Source of the DNA: RGIG8306 sp964566025
Lineage (GTDB): Bacteria; Bacillota; Clostridia; Lachnospirales; Lachnospiraceae
Length of the DNA stretch: 8,735 nt
Reading direction: 5' to 3'
Assembly (NCBI GenBank): GCA_964566025.1
Contig: CAZMHF010000045.1
Coordinates: forward strand, 1-8,735
The notes beneath the pieces were generated by a model. The model made no database searches and was not told the origin of the DNA. It was given only the letters and a program-made list of their open reading frames with translations. Each line of letters opens with the position of its first letter. Position 1 is the stretch's first letter. The translations under genes and the position numbers were made by a program. Positions 1-6,412 of this stretch are shown in pieces.

Positions 1-1
1 T

Positions 2-163
2 ATGGCAGCAAAATCAGCGAACCTATATGCCAGAATTGAACCAGAGGTGAAAGAACAAGCAGAAAACATTCTTTCTGCACTAGGCATTCCTGCATCCAGC
101 GCCATCAATATGTTTTATAAACAGATTATCCTTCAAAGAGGACTGCCTTGGGAGGTTAAATAA
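2..163 (+). CDS. RelB/DinJ-family antitoxin, short and probably C-terminally truncated
   Basis: Encodes 53 residues starting MAAKSANLYARIEPEVKEQA and continuing AENILSALGIPASSAINMFY to an end at GLPWEVK. This is the N-terminal ribbon-helix-helix half of RelB/DinJ antitoxins: the beta strand NLYARI, helix PEVKEQAENILSALG, then helix SSAINMFYKQIILQRGLP. Family members are usually 80-95 residues. The N-terminal half dimerises and binds the operator, while the C-terminal tail wraps the toxin. Here the stop comes right where the toxin-binding tail should begin, and no toxin gene follows. Instead the ORF runs into the reverse strand of a broken aldo/keto reductase. It could still bind DNA but probably could not neutralise a RelE/YafQ toxin. 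The start codon is at the window edge, so its ribosome site is not visible. Family assignment is firm; truncation is inferred from family length and the broken neighbour. Confidence 0.8.
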   Translation: MAAKSANLYARIEPEVKEQAENILSALGIPASSAINMFYKQIILQRGLPWEVK

Positions 164-411
164 TGAGGGAGCTTTGTGGCGATATACACGTTGTCGCGGA
201 TATGATTTTTCGCTAGAATTTTTCCTAAAATAGCTTCGCTACCTGGGTAGACATACGCCGTATCGTAGTAATTAACCCCCGCATTAAAGGCGGTCATAAT
301 TTCTTGCTCGGCTTTGTCAAAATCAATCTTTCCAGCGGATTGCGTAAAACGCATACAACCATAGCCTAAAATGGATAATTGGTTTCCATATTTATCTGTA
401 CGAAAATTCAT
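133..411 (-). pseudogene. Aldo/keto reductase, N-terminal fragment (3' end deleted)
   Basis: The 92-residue reading frame opens like clostridial aldo/keto reductases of about 370 residues: MNFRTDKYGNQLSILGYGCM, then AGVNYYDTAYVYPGSEAILG and VYIATKLPHYL. Three of the four catalytic tetrad positions are present (Asp50, Tyr55, Lys80). The histidine that should follow around residue 110 is missing, as is most of the TIM barrel. Homology stops at about Leu85; the last seven codons (TSQGSPL) are just the complement of the antitoxin gene. The start has a good ribosome site (GAGAGG on the minus strand, about 10 bases upstream) and a TATAAT box, so the front of the gene is intact and may still be transcribed. 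The product cannot form an active reductase. The break lies at about 157-163, inside the antitoxin stop region. Confidence 0.85.
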
Positions 412-444
412 AAAATTTATCCTCTCATTATGTAGATAGATACT

Positions 445-475
445 ATTATAACATAGAAAAGAAAAGTGCTATAAT
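445..475. promoter_or_regulatory. Divergent overlapping promoters
   Basis: Two perfect TATAAT boxes face away from each other. The minus-strand box is at 445-450 and would start the aldo/keto reductase remnant about 30 bases further on. The plus-strand box is at 470-475, preceded by TG at 467-468 (extended -10), and points toward the acetyltransferase remnant and amidase. Neither has a convincing -35 box, and each -35 region overlaps the other promoter's -10, so only one could be occupied at a time. The boxes are seen directly; activity is inferred. Confidence 0.5.
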
Positions 476-504
476 GATTTTCGAAGTATACGATTGATTA
501 GAAA

Positions 505-515
505 TGTGGTACAAT
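505..515 (+). promoter_or_regulatory. Extended -10 promoter upstream of the amidase
   Basis: TGTGG-TACAAT gives a -10 hexamer at 510-515 with the Gram-positive TGTG extension at 505-508. No clear -35 box is present. It lies just before a strong ribosome site (AAAAGGAG, 522-529) and is the closest plausible promoter for the amidase-GH43 pair. No terminator lies between it and the amidase start. Confidence 0.4.
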
Positions 516-528
516 ATTTTGAAAAGGA

Positions 529-675
529 GTGAGAGAAGTTGCCGATACAAACATAAAAGCCGTTAATCTCAATAAAAAATTAGGATTTTATAAGATGGCG
601 AGAAAAACAGAAAAACATCAAAAACAAAGTGGAATAAACGAGTATATTTACATGAGATATGATAAAGAAAAGTGA
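529..675 (+). pseudogene. GNAT acetyltransferase, C-terminal fragment
   Basis: An open frame of 48 codons from a GTG (TGA at 520-522 closes it upstream) reads VREVADTNIKAVNLNKKLGF, then YKMARKTEKHQKQSG and INEYIYMRYDKEK. This matches the end of GNAT N-acetyltransferases, where N-x-(R/K)-A-(I/V)-x-L-x-x-K-x-GF marks the helix after the acetyl-CoA site, and the final strand ends in YxYxM. The acetyl-CoA-binding loop (R/Q-x-x-G-x-G/A) and everything before it are absent. A well-placed ribosome site serves a TTG at 539 in another frame that stops after five codons. This looks like a gene whose middle was deleted out of frame, leaving start signals joined to the tail. The tail ends 11 bases before the amidase start. 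Some annotations would call nothing here. Confidence 0.55.
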
Positions 676-686
676 GGAATTAATTT

Positions 687-1847
687 TTGAAACGAATTTT
701 AAAGCAAATTATTATTTTTACAATGCTTATTGCATTAATAGGATGCAAAAGAAATACGACTAATACTATTGAAAAAACGACAGAAACATCCTTAGAGAAG
801 ACAAAGGAAACGCCGTCAGATTCAACAACAAAGTCAACCAACCAGACGATTGACACAACGATGGAACAACCATCAGATACGACAAGCTGTAAAACAAGTG
901 AACCAACGATTATTCCAACAAATGAGCCAAGTATTGCACCAACAAATGAGCCAAGCATTGCGCAAACAATAGAGCCAAGCATTGCACAAACGGTTGAAGA
1001 AGTGGTGATACCAGCGATAGAGGCGACTACGATGTATGTGACAAAACGTGTGAATTTTCGTGTTGCACCAAGCGCAGAGGCTGACATTATAAACGTGGTG
1101 GAAGCTCGTGCGGCGATTCATGTGATTGGTCGAAATGCGCAGTGGTCAAGAGTACTCTATGACGGGCAGGAAGGCTACATGGCAAGTGAATTTCTTAGTG
1201 AACAAGAACCATCATTGTCTGGGAAATTGATAGTGATTGATGCTGGACACCAAGGAAAAGGAAATCCCGAAAAGGAGCCAGTTGGGCCAGGGGCATCCGA
1301 GATGAAAGCGAAAGTTTCTTCTGGAACGACAGGTGTTGCAAGTGGTCTTGCAGAATACCAACTAACCTTAATGGTGTCATTGAAGCTAGAGCAAGAATTA
1401 CTTCGTCGTGGCTATCAAGTTATTATGACGCGCACAACTCATGACATTAATATGAGCAATAGCGAGCGAGCAAAAATTGCGAATGAGGCAAATGCCGATG
1501 CATTTATTAGAGTCCATGCCAATGGCTCAACCAATCCATCCGCAAATGGTGCATTGACTATATGTCAAACGCCAGCGAATCCGTACAATGGAAGCTTGGC
1601 CGCTACTAGCAAACGCTTGTCAGAAAACGTGCTAAATGCATTTTGCGAAGCGACTGGTTGCAAGCGCGAATATATTTGGGAAACGGATACGATGAGTGGA
1701 ATTAATTGGTGTACAGTACCCGTTACGATTATTGAAATGGGCTATATGACAAATCAAGCAGAAGATTTGGCAATGGCAAATGAGGAATACCAATGGAAAA
1801 TGGTTCAAGGCATGGCAAATGGAATGGACGCATTTTTCAATCAGTAA
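687..1847 (+). CDS. Lipoprotein N-acetylmuramoyl-L-alanine amidase (SH3-like + Amidase_3)
   Basis: Zinc amidase that cleaves the bond between MurNAc and L-Ala of peptidoglycan, acting at the outer face of the membrane. The 386-residue protein has a lipoprotein signal (hydrophobic 8-19, lipobox LIGC, Cys20), then a Thr/Ser/Glu/Pro linker (21-112) containing four 8-residue repeats. A bacterial SH3-like domain (about 115-171, with NFRVAPSAEADII, GRNAQWSRV and GYMASEFL) is followed by an Amidase_3 domain (180-386). The zinc and catalytic residues are all present: His188 (DAGH), Glu223, His277 (RVHAN) and catalytic Glu350 (IIEMGYMTN), so it should be active. The start is a TTG with GAGGA 8 bases upstream; the lipobox position supports it. 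Only 34 bases, with no terminator, separate it from the GH43 gene, so they are probably co-transcribed. Its role could be wall turnover, cell separation or sporulation; the sequence does not decide. Confidence 0.92.
   Translation: MKRILKQIIIFTMLIALIGCKRNTTNTIEKTTETSLEKTKETPSDSTTKSTNQTIDTTMEQPSDTTSCKTSEPTIIPTNEPSIAPTNEPSIAQTIEPSIAQTVEEVVIPAIEATTMYVTKRVNFRVAPSAEADIINVVEARAAIHVIGRNAQWSRVLYDGQEGYMASEFLSEQEPSLSGKLIVIDAGHQGKGNPEKEPVGPGASEMKAKVSSGTTGVASGLAEYQLTLMVSLKLEQELLRRGYQVIMTRTTHDINMSNSERAKIANEANADAFIRVHANGSTNPSANGALTICQTPANPYNGSLAATSKRLSENVLNAFCEATGCKREYIWETDTMSGINWCTVPVTIIEMGYMTNQAEDLAMANEEYQWKMVQGMANGMDAFFNQ
900..995 (+). repeat. Four tandem 24-bp in-frame repeats in the amidase linker
   Basis: Residues 72-103 of the amidase are four consecutive 8-residue units: EPTIIPTN, EPSIAPTN, EPSIAQTI, EPSIAQTV. 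At the DNA level, units 2-4 are nearly identical (GAGCCAAGYATTGCRC core), while the first has diverged. The repeats lengthen a flexible spacer between the lipid anchor and the SH3-like domain. The 24-bp period keeps the frame when copies are gained or lost. Confidence 0.85.
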
Positions 1848-1881
1848 ATACACATAAAGTGAAAAAAAAAGGTGGCGCAAA

Positions 1882-3309
1882 GTGAAAAAGCAAGCATTTA
1901 ATCCTTACTTACCATCGTGGGAGTACATTCCAGACGGCGAGCCGTATGTTTTTAATGAAAGAGTATACATATATGGTTCACATGACCAATATGACGGAAA
2001 AGCGTATTGTCCAAATGATTATGTTTGTTGGTCAGCTCCCGTTGAAGATTTAGGCAATTGGCAGTATGAAGGTGTTATTTTCAAAAAAACGGACGACCCT
2101 GAAAATAGAGATGGACAAGGTTGTTTGTATGCCCCTGATGTAACACAAGGCGTGGATGGCCGTTATTATTTGTACTATGTGTTAAGTCATCGCTCAATTG
2201 TTTCGGTGGCAGTATGTGATACGCCAGCAGGAAAATATGAATTTCTAGGATATGTACATGATGAAAATGGCAGACGACTTGGCGAGAGAATCGGTGATGA
2301 GCCACAATTCGATCCAGCTGTTTTGACGGAAGGTGAAACTACCTATTTGTACACAGGATTTTGTGGTAGAGGCGATAAAAGTCGAAGCGGAGCAATGGCG
2401 ACTGTACTTAAATCGGACATGCTGACAATCAAAGAAGAACCTGTTTTTATTATGCCAAGTCAACCCTACAGCGCAGGCAGTGGTTTTGAGGAACATGAAT
2501 TTTTTGAGGCATCTTCCATTCGTAAAAAAGGTGATACATATTATTTTGTATATTCCTCAGTAAAAATGTACGAATTGTGCTATGCAACAAGTAAATCACC
2601 GACAAAAGACTTTGTGTATCGTGGTGTTATTATTTCAAATAATGATATCGGCATTGATCATTATAAACCTGCAGATAAGCCAATGTTTTATGGTGGCAAT
2701 AACCATGGCAGTATTATTCAAATAAAAGATGCATGGTATGTTTTTTATCATCGCCATACAAATGGTACCAATTATAGCAGGCAGGTGTGTGCTGAGCGAA
2801 TTGAAATGTTAGAGGATGGATTTATTCCACAAGTTGAGTTAACAAGCTGCGGCTTAAATGACGGGCCACTTGTAGCAAACGGAAGCTATGCAACTTACAT
2901 AGCGTGCAATCTATTTACCCAAAAGGATAATCCGTATACGGGAGGCATGGGTATCAATGGATTTTGGCTAGGCTCTGAATATCCACGCATTATGCAAGAC
3001 GGTGGTGATGGAGATGAAAATGCAGGTTACATTTTTAATATGACAAATGGTGCAACCGTAGGATTTAAATATTTTGAATGCAACAATAGCAAACTTGTAA
3101 GGATTCGAGTACAGGGCTATTGTGATGGCATATTCGAAGTCAAGACCGCATGGGATGGAAAAGTGATCGGAACAATTCAGGTTAACAATAATCCGTATTG
3201 GTGGGATTTGCCTTGTGCGATTGAAATGCCAAATGGTATACATGCGTTATACTTTACGTATAAAGGGACAGGATTTGTAGGGATTAGTGAATTTGCGTTT
3301 GAAAGTTAA
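1882..3309 (+). CDS. Glycoside hydrolase family 43 enzyme, cytoplasmic
   Basis: A 475-residue protein without signal peptide, so it acts on imported oligosaccharides. Residues 1-320 form a GH43 five-bladed propeller. The inverting catalytic residues are visible: general base Asp18 (IPDGEPYVF), pKa-modulating Asp144 (PQFDPAVL) and general acid Glu209 (FFEASSIRK). YAPDV (83-87), HGS (275-277) and WYVFYHRH (285-292) are other family signatures. Residues about 335-475 make a beta-sandwich resembling CBM6-like C-terminal domains (VGFKYFEC, RIRVQGYCDGIFEV, GIHALYFTYKG). Family members are mostly beta-xylosidases, alpha-L-arabinofuranosidases or bifunctional; the exact substrate cannot be read here. 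The GTG start has AGGTGG six bases upstream, and homology begins at once (NPYLPSWEYIPDGEPY), supporting it. It follows the amidase by 34 bases and ends before a strong terminator. Confidence 0.9.
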   Translation: MKKQAFNPYLPSWEYIPDGEPYVFNERVYIYGSHDQYDGKAYCPNDYVCWSAPVEDLGNWQYEGVIFKKTDDPENRDGQGCLYAPDVTQGVDGRYYLYYVLSHRSIVSVAVCDTPAGKYEFLGYVHDENGRRLGERIGDEPQFDPAVLTEGETTYLYTGFCGRGDKSRSGAMATVLKSDMLTIKEEPVFIMPSQPYSAGSGFEEHEFFEASSIRKKGDTYYFVYSSVKMYELCYATSKSPTKDFVYRGVIISNNDIGIDHYKPADKPMFYGGNNHGSIIQIKDAWYVFYHRHTNGTNYSRQVCAERIEMLEDGFIPQVELTSCGLNDGPLVANGSYATYIACNLFTQKDNPYTGGMGINGFWLGSEYPRIMQDGGDGDENAGYIFNMTNGATVGFKYFECNNSKLVRIRVQGYCDGIFEVKTAWDGKVIGTIQVNNNPYWWDLPCAIEMPNGIHALYFTYKGTGFVGISEFAFES

Positions 3310-3340
3310 ATGCGCTTGCTATCAAAAATAATTAATTTCG

Positions 3341-3381
3341 TCAAGTTTGTAAAATTGATTTTGCAAACTTGATTTTTTTTT
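3341..3381 (+). terminator. Intrinsic terminator of the amidase-GH43 unit
   Basis: Left arm TCAAGTTTGTAAAA (3341-3354), loop TTGA, right arm TTTTGCAAACTTGA (3359-3372), then nine Ts (3373-3381). It is a 14-bp stem whose only irregular pair is a U-G wobble in plus-strand RNA. It sits 31 bases after the GH43 stop. Confidence 0.9.
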
Positions 3382-3384
3382 GCG

Positions 3385-3435
3385 AAAAAAACGGTATAAC
3401 CAAATCACTTGTTGAGTCATTTGGTTACACCGTTT
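3385..3435 (-). terminator. Intrinsic terminator oriented to the minus strand
   Basis: Arms CGGTATAACCAAAT (3392-3405) and ATTTGGTTACACCG (3419-3432) flank a 13-base loop. The stem extends into AAA (3389-3391) / TTT (3433-3435). Seven As at 3385-3391 become a U-run at the 3' end of a minus-strand RNA, while the plus strand has no T-run after the stem. The one imperfect pair is G-U in minus-strand RNA but A-C in plus-strand RNA, which also points to the minus strand. No minus-strand gene lies upstream of it in the window, so what it terminates is unknown. Confidence 0.7.
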
Positions 3436-3441
3436 GAACAG

Positions 3442-3480
3442 TCAAATAGAGTCAATGCGGATTTCGAGTATCCTATTTGA
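3442..3480. repeat. 8-bp inverted repeat upstream of the helicase promoter
   Basis: TCAAATAG (3442-3449) and CTATTTGA (3473-3480) are perfect inverted copies separated by 23 bases. The second ends five bases before the helicase -35 box. It could be a two-half-site operator or a chance repeat in AT-rich DNA. Confidence 0.35.
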
Positions 3481-3485
3481 GCAAA

Positions 3486-3515
3486 TTGCAAAAAGAAGTG
3501 GAAGTATGTTATAAT
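3486..3515 (+). promoter_or_regulatory. Promoter of the helicase gene
   Basis: -35 TTGCAA (3486-3491), 18-base spacer, -10 TATAAT (3510-3515), with the extended -10 TG at 3507-3508. Transcription would begin near 3522. That leaves only about 19 bases before the ATG at 3541, with no ribosome site, but about 31 bases before the ATG at 3553, which does have one. It is the best-formed promoter in the window, and the gene behind it is transcribed alone. Confidence 0.7.
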
Positions 3516-3540
3516 CATTCGTGAAAAAAGAACGCAGATA

Positions 3541-6210
3541 ATGGAGAAAATGATGACGAAAATAGGCGAGTGTTTGGCATTCAAAGGAAAATGGCGTGCT
3601 TATCAGGAACGTGTTTTAAATAGGGCATCTATGCATCTAGAAGATGAGAAAATTCATATTGTAGCAGCGCCAGGATCAGGGAAAACAACACTTGGTATCG
3701 AATTAATTAAGCGAATCGGCGAGAATTGCTTAGTTTTGACACCAAGTATTACGATACGTGATCAATGGTTATCACGCATTGCGGATGGATTTTTGATTGA
3801 TGCATCAAAAAGAGACGCACTATTGTCAAATGATTTGCGCCATCCAAAACCAATTACGGCAGTGACTTATCAGGCAGTCCATAGTAGCATGCAAAGAGCA
3901 GTTGGCGAAGAGGATTTTAGCGACATTGATTTAGTTCGCCTTTTAAAAGAAAACAACATTAAGACGCTTTGCCTTGATGAAGCACATCATATGCGTAATG
4001 AGTGGGTGCGCTCTCTTGAAAGTTTACTAGCCAATTTTAAAGGCATGAAGGTGATTTCCTTAACGGCAACGCCACCATATGATGTTACACCAACAGAGTG
4101 GAATCGCTATATTGAATTATGTGGCCCCATTGATGAAGAGATATTTACACCAGAGCTTGTCAAGGAAAAAAGCCTTTGTCCTCACCAAGATTATATTTAC
4201 TTCAACTTTCCAACCGAGGACGAGAAAAAGGTTATTAATGAGCATAAGGAAAATGTCCAAAAATGCATGAGTGCTTTGATGGATTTGGCGGATTTAGAAA
4301 GCCTTATCCGCTCTAATCAAGCGCTTAAAAATCCAACAGACTACGCAGATGCTTTGTTAGAAAACCCTCGCTATATGTATGCCCTTATCATTTATATGAA
4401 TCAAAAGCAAATCGCGTATCCGTCACAATTCGATAAGCTATTGGATAGTAAAAAAAATAAATTACCAGTTATGAATGTCGAGTATATGGAAGGCTTACTA
4501 AAAGGTATCTTTGATTCTATCAAAAATGAGCGTGGCGAGTACGTCGAAAAGGATCCTTGCGTTAAAACGGTTAAAGAACTTGTCAAAAAACATGGGTGTA
4601 TGTACCGCAACGATGTTGTGATGACGAAAAATAACGATATTCAACGAACACTTGTTAATAGCAAAGGAAAGCTTGAAAGCATGTGTGCGATTTTAGAAGA
4701 AGAGCATCAAAGTCTAGGAAAAGACCTGCGAATGCTTGTGCTATGTGACTATATCAAGAAAGAATCCGTCTCGTTAATTGGATCATCCCAAATGATTACG
4801 GAAATTGGGACGGTACCAGTCTTTGAAAAATTACGAAAAACGAACATTACAAATAAAATAGCCGTACTAAGCGGTGGCCTTACAGTTATTCCGAAAGAAA
4901 TCACAAATGAGCTGATAGAAATACTAAAAGAGCTTGGCTACGAAAGCAAAACAAAGGAATTAGCAGTAGATGATTTTGTTGTATTTGAGACGAATGCGGA
5001 CAATGGAGTGATCGTGAAACTCATTACACAAGCATTTGAAAAAGGACAAATTGAGGTGTTGATTGGGACAAAAGCGCTACTTGGCGAAGGGTGGGATTCC
5101 CCCTGTATCAATGCACTAATTATGGCTTCCTTTGTAGGTTCTTATGTGCTTAGTAACCAAATGCGTGGTCGAGCAATTCGAAAAGATCCTAATAAGTTAG
5201 ATAAGGTAAGCAACGTATGGCATCTAGTGTGCATTGATAAAGCGAATAATGGCGTGTTAGATCATTTTGCTTCATATGATTTGCGAACACTAGAGCGACG
5301 CTTTAATACATTTTTAGGGGTTCACTATGAGCAACCAATCATTGAAACAGGAATAGGGCGCGTTAGCTATTTATATGATGGCATCAACAAACTTGATAAA
5401 AAGGATGTTGGTAAAATCAATAAAAAAATGCTTGAAGCGGCAAGAAATCGTGATGCGTTGCGCGAGAAATGGGAAAACTCATTAGAAAAAATCAATCCAT
5501 TTGAGCCAGTCGAAGAAGGGATAGAGGTGGACACAAACGCATTTAACACAATGTTCTCATTCGTGAATTATTGGGGCTATATGCTTGCTAGCATTGTATC
5601 GATGCTCTTCACTAATTCCATTGCCTCGATAGGAAGTGGGGTGAGGGATTTGTCATTAGCAAGGATAGGCGTTATTTCGTTGATTTGGGCTATGCTTGCC
5701 GTTTTTCTATATAAATTATTTGATTATATAGGAAAGGCGATGACTCCACAGCGAAATTTGAAGCGAATTTCAAAAGCGATTTTACATTCCCTAAAGGAAT
5801 TAAAGTTAGTGGGAAGCAATACAATGAACGTGCGTATTTCAAAAACGATGATTAAGCAAATACAATTTGTCAATTTGGATGGTGGAACAACAAAAGAAAA
5901 AGGACTCTTTGTTAAGTGCCTACAGGAATTCCTAGCGCCAATTGAAAACCAACGCTATATGATTGTGCGAAAATGGGCAATAAGTCCGTTAAATAAATAT
6001 TTTGCCGTCCCTGAGGCATTCGCCAAAAATAAAAATGACGCAAATGTTTTTCAAAAGAATATAAAGCATATGCTTGGAAAATACGAGCTTGTCTATACAC
6101 GAAATCCAGACGGTAGAAAGCGACTATTAAGGGCACGTGCATGTTGTTTTGGGTACCAAAATGAGAAGATCATTAATAGCAAAAAACGCGCATTAGGAAA
6201 ATATGAATAG
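3541..6210 (+). CDS. Superfamily 2 DEAH-box helicase with two membrane segments
   Basis: An 889-residue ATP-dependent helicase or translocase. Lobe 1 has Gln22 (RAYQERVL), Walker A APGSGKTT (43-50), DEAH (146-149) and motif III LTATPP (174-179). A largely helical insert (about 220-395) precedes lobe 2, with motif V GTKALLGEGWDSP (509-521) and motif VI QMRGRAIR (540-547; arginine fingers Arg544/Arg547). All ATPase residues are intact. A charged region (610-660) leads to two hydrophobic segments, about 674-692 and 708-727, joined by a short loop. The C-terminal domain (740-889), basic and with the patterns YFAVPEAFA and YTRNPDGRKRLLRAR, I cannot assign. Both soluble parts would face the cytoplasm. 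GGAG at 3543-3546 suits translation from the ATG at 3553 better than 3541. The closest helicase group is the ResIII/SSL2-like (COG1061) type. Substrate and role are unknown; no nuclease or methylase is adjacent. Confidence 0.85.
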   Translation: MEKMMTKIGECLAFKGKWRAYQERVLNRASMHLEDEKIHIVAAPGSGKTTLGIELIKRIGENCLVLTPSITIRDQWLSRIADGFLIDASKRDALLSNDLRHPKPITAVTYQAVHSSMQRAVGEEDFSDIDLVRLLKENNIKTLCLDEAHHMRNEWVRSLESLLANFKGMKVISLTATPPYDVTPTEWNRYIELCGPIDEEIFTPELVKEKSLCPHQDYIYFNFPTEDEKKVINEHKENVQKCMSALMDLADLESLIRSNQALKNPTDYADALLENPRYMYALIIYMNQKQIAYPSQFDKLLDSKKNKLPVMNVEYMEGLLKGIFDSIKNERGEYVEKDPCVKTVKELVKKHGCMYRNDVVMTKNNDIQRTLVNSKGKLESMCAILEEEHQSLGKDLRMLVLCDYIKKESVSLIGSSQMITEIGTVPVFEKLRKTNITNKIAVLSGGLTVIPKEITNELIEILKELGYESKTKELAVDDFVVFETNADNGVIVKLITQAFEKGQIEVLIGTKALLGEGWDSPCINALIMASFVGSYVLSNQMRGRAIRKDPNKLDKVSNVWHLVCIDKANNGVLDHFASYDLRTLERRFNTFLGVHYEQPIIETGIGRVSYLYDGINKLDKKDVGKINKKMLEAARNRDALREKWENSLEKINPFEPVEEGIEVDTNAFNTMFSFVNYWGYMLASIVSMLFTNSIASIGSGVRDLSLARIGVISLIWAMLAVFLYKLFDYIGKAMTPQRNLKRISKAILHSLKELKLVGSNTMNVRISKTMIKQIQFVNLDGGTTKEKGLFVKCLQEFLAPIENQRYMIVRKWAISPLNKYFAVPEAFAKNKNDANVFQKNIKHMLGKYELVYTRNPDGRKRLLRARACCFGYQNEKIINSKKRALGKYE

Positions 6211-6412
6211 CGAATAAGAAAGAAGGTTCATATTCTTATAGAAGTGTATAATATTCTACATCAAGAAAGTAATTATTCGCATTTAAAATGTCATGAATAT
6301 TTCATATACTACACGTAAGTCAATACGAATGACCATCATAAATAGGTTAGCTTGCACGAAGAAAGCCTATTATTTGATAGGTTAAAATTCTAATGAAAGA
6401 AAGGTAATAAGG
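6211..6412 (+). promoter_or_regulatory. Cellulase leader: weak promoter and small hairpins
   Basis: This 202-base gap has no gene. A TATAAT at 6247-6252, preceded by TG, may be the cellulase -10, but no good -35 is seen; it would give a leader of about 155 bases. A weak AT stem (ATAAGAA 6214-6220 / TTCTTAT 6233-6239) follows the helicase and lacks a T-run, so no clear helicase terminator exists. ATAGGTTA occurs twice (6342-6349, 6377-6384). CCTAT at 6366-6370 can pair with either copy of ATAGG, giving two mutually exclusive small hairpins. The ribosome site is AAAGG at about 6400-6404, 8 bases before the ATG. No known riboswitch was recognised. Confidence 0.4.

Noticed and set aside
900..995. 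CRISPR-like short repeats
   Set aside because: The units are tandem without spacers, lie in frame inside the amidase linker and show codon-level drift.
680..1087. 135-codon minus-strand frame, strongly hydrophobic
   Set aside because: It is the complement of the Thr/Ser/Glu-rich amidase signal and linker, which reads as Val/Ser/Ile-rich on the other strand. The plus-strand gene has a lipobox, full active site and ribosome site.
6211..6412. Known riboswitch (for example c-di-GMP type) upstream of the cellulase
   Set aside because: The conserved core bases and stems of the riboswitch classes I know are absent; only short AT-rich hairpins are present.
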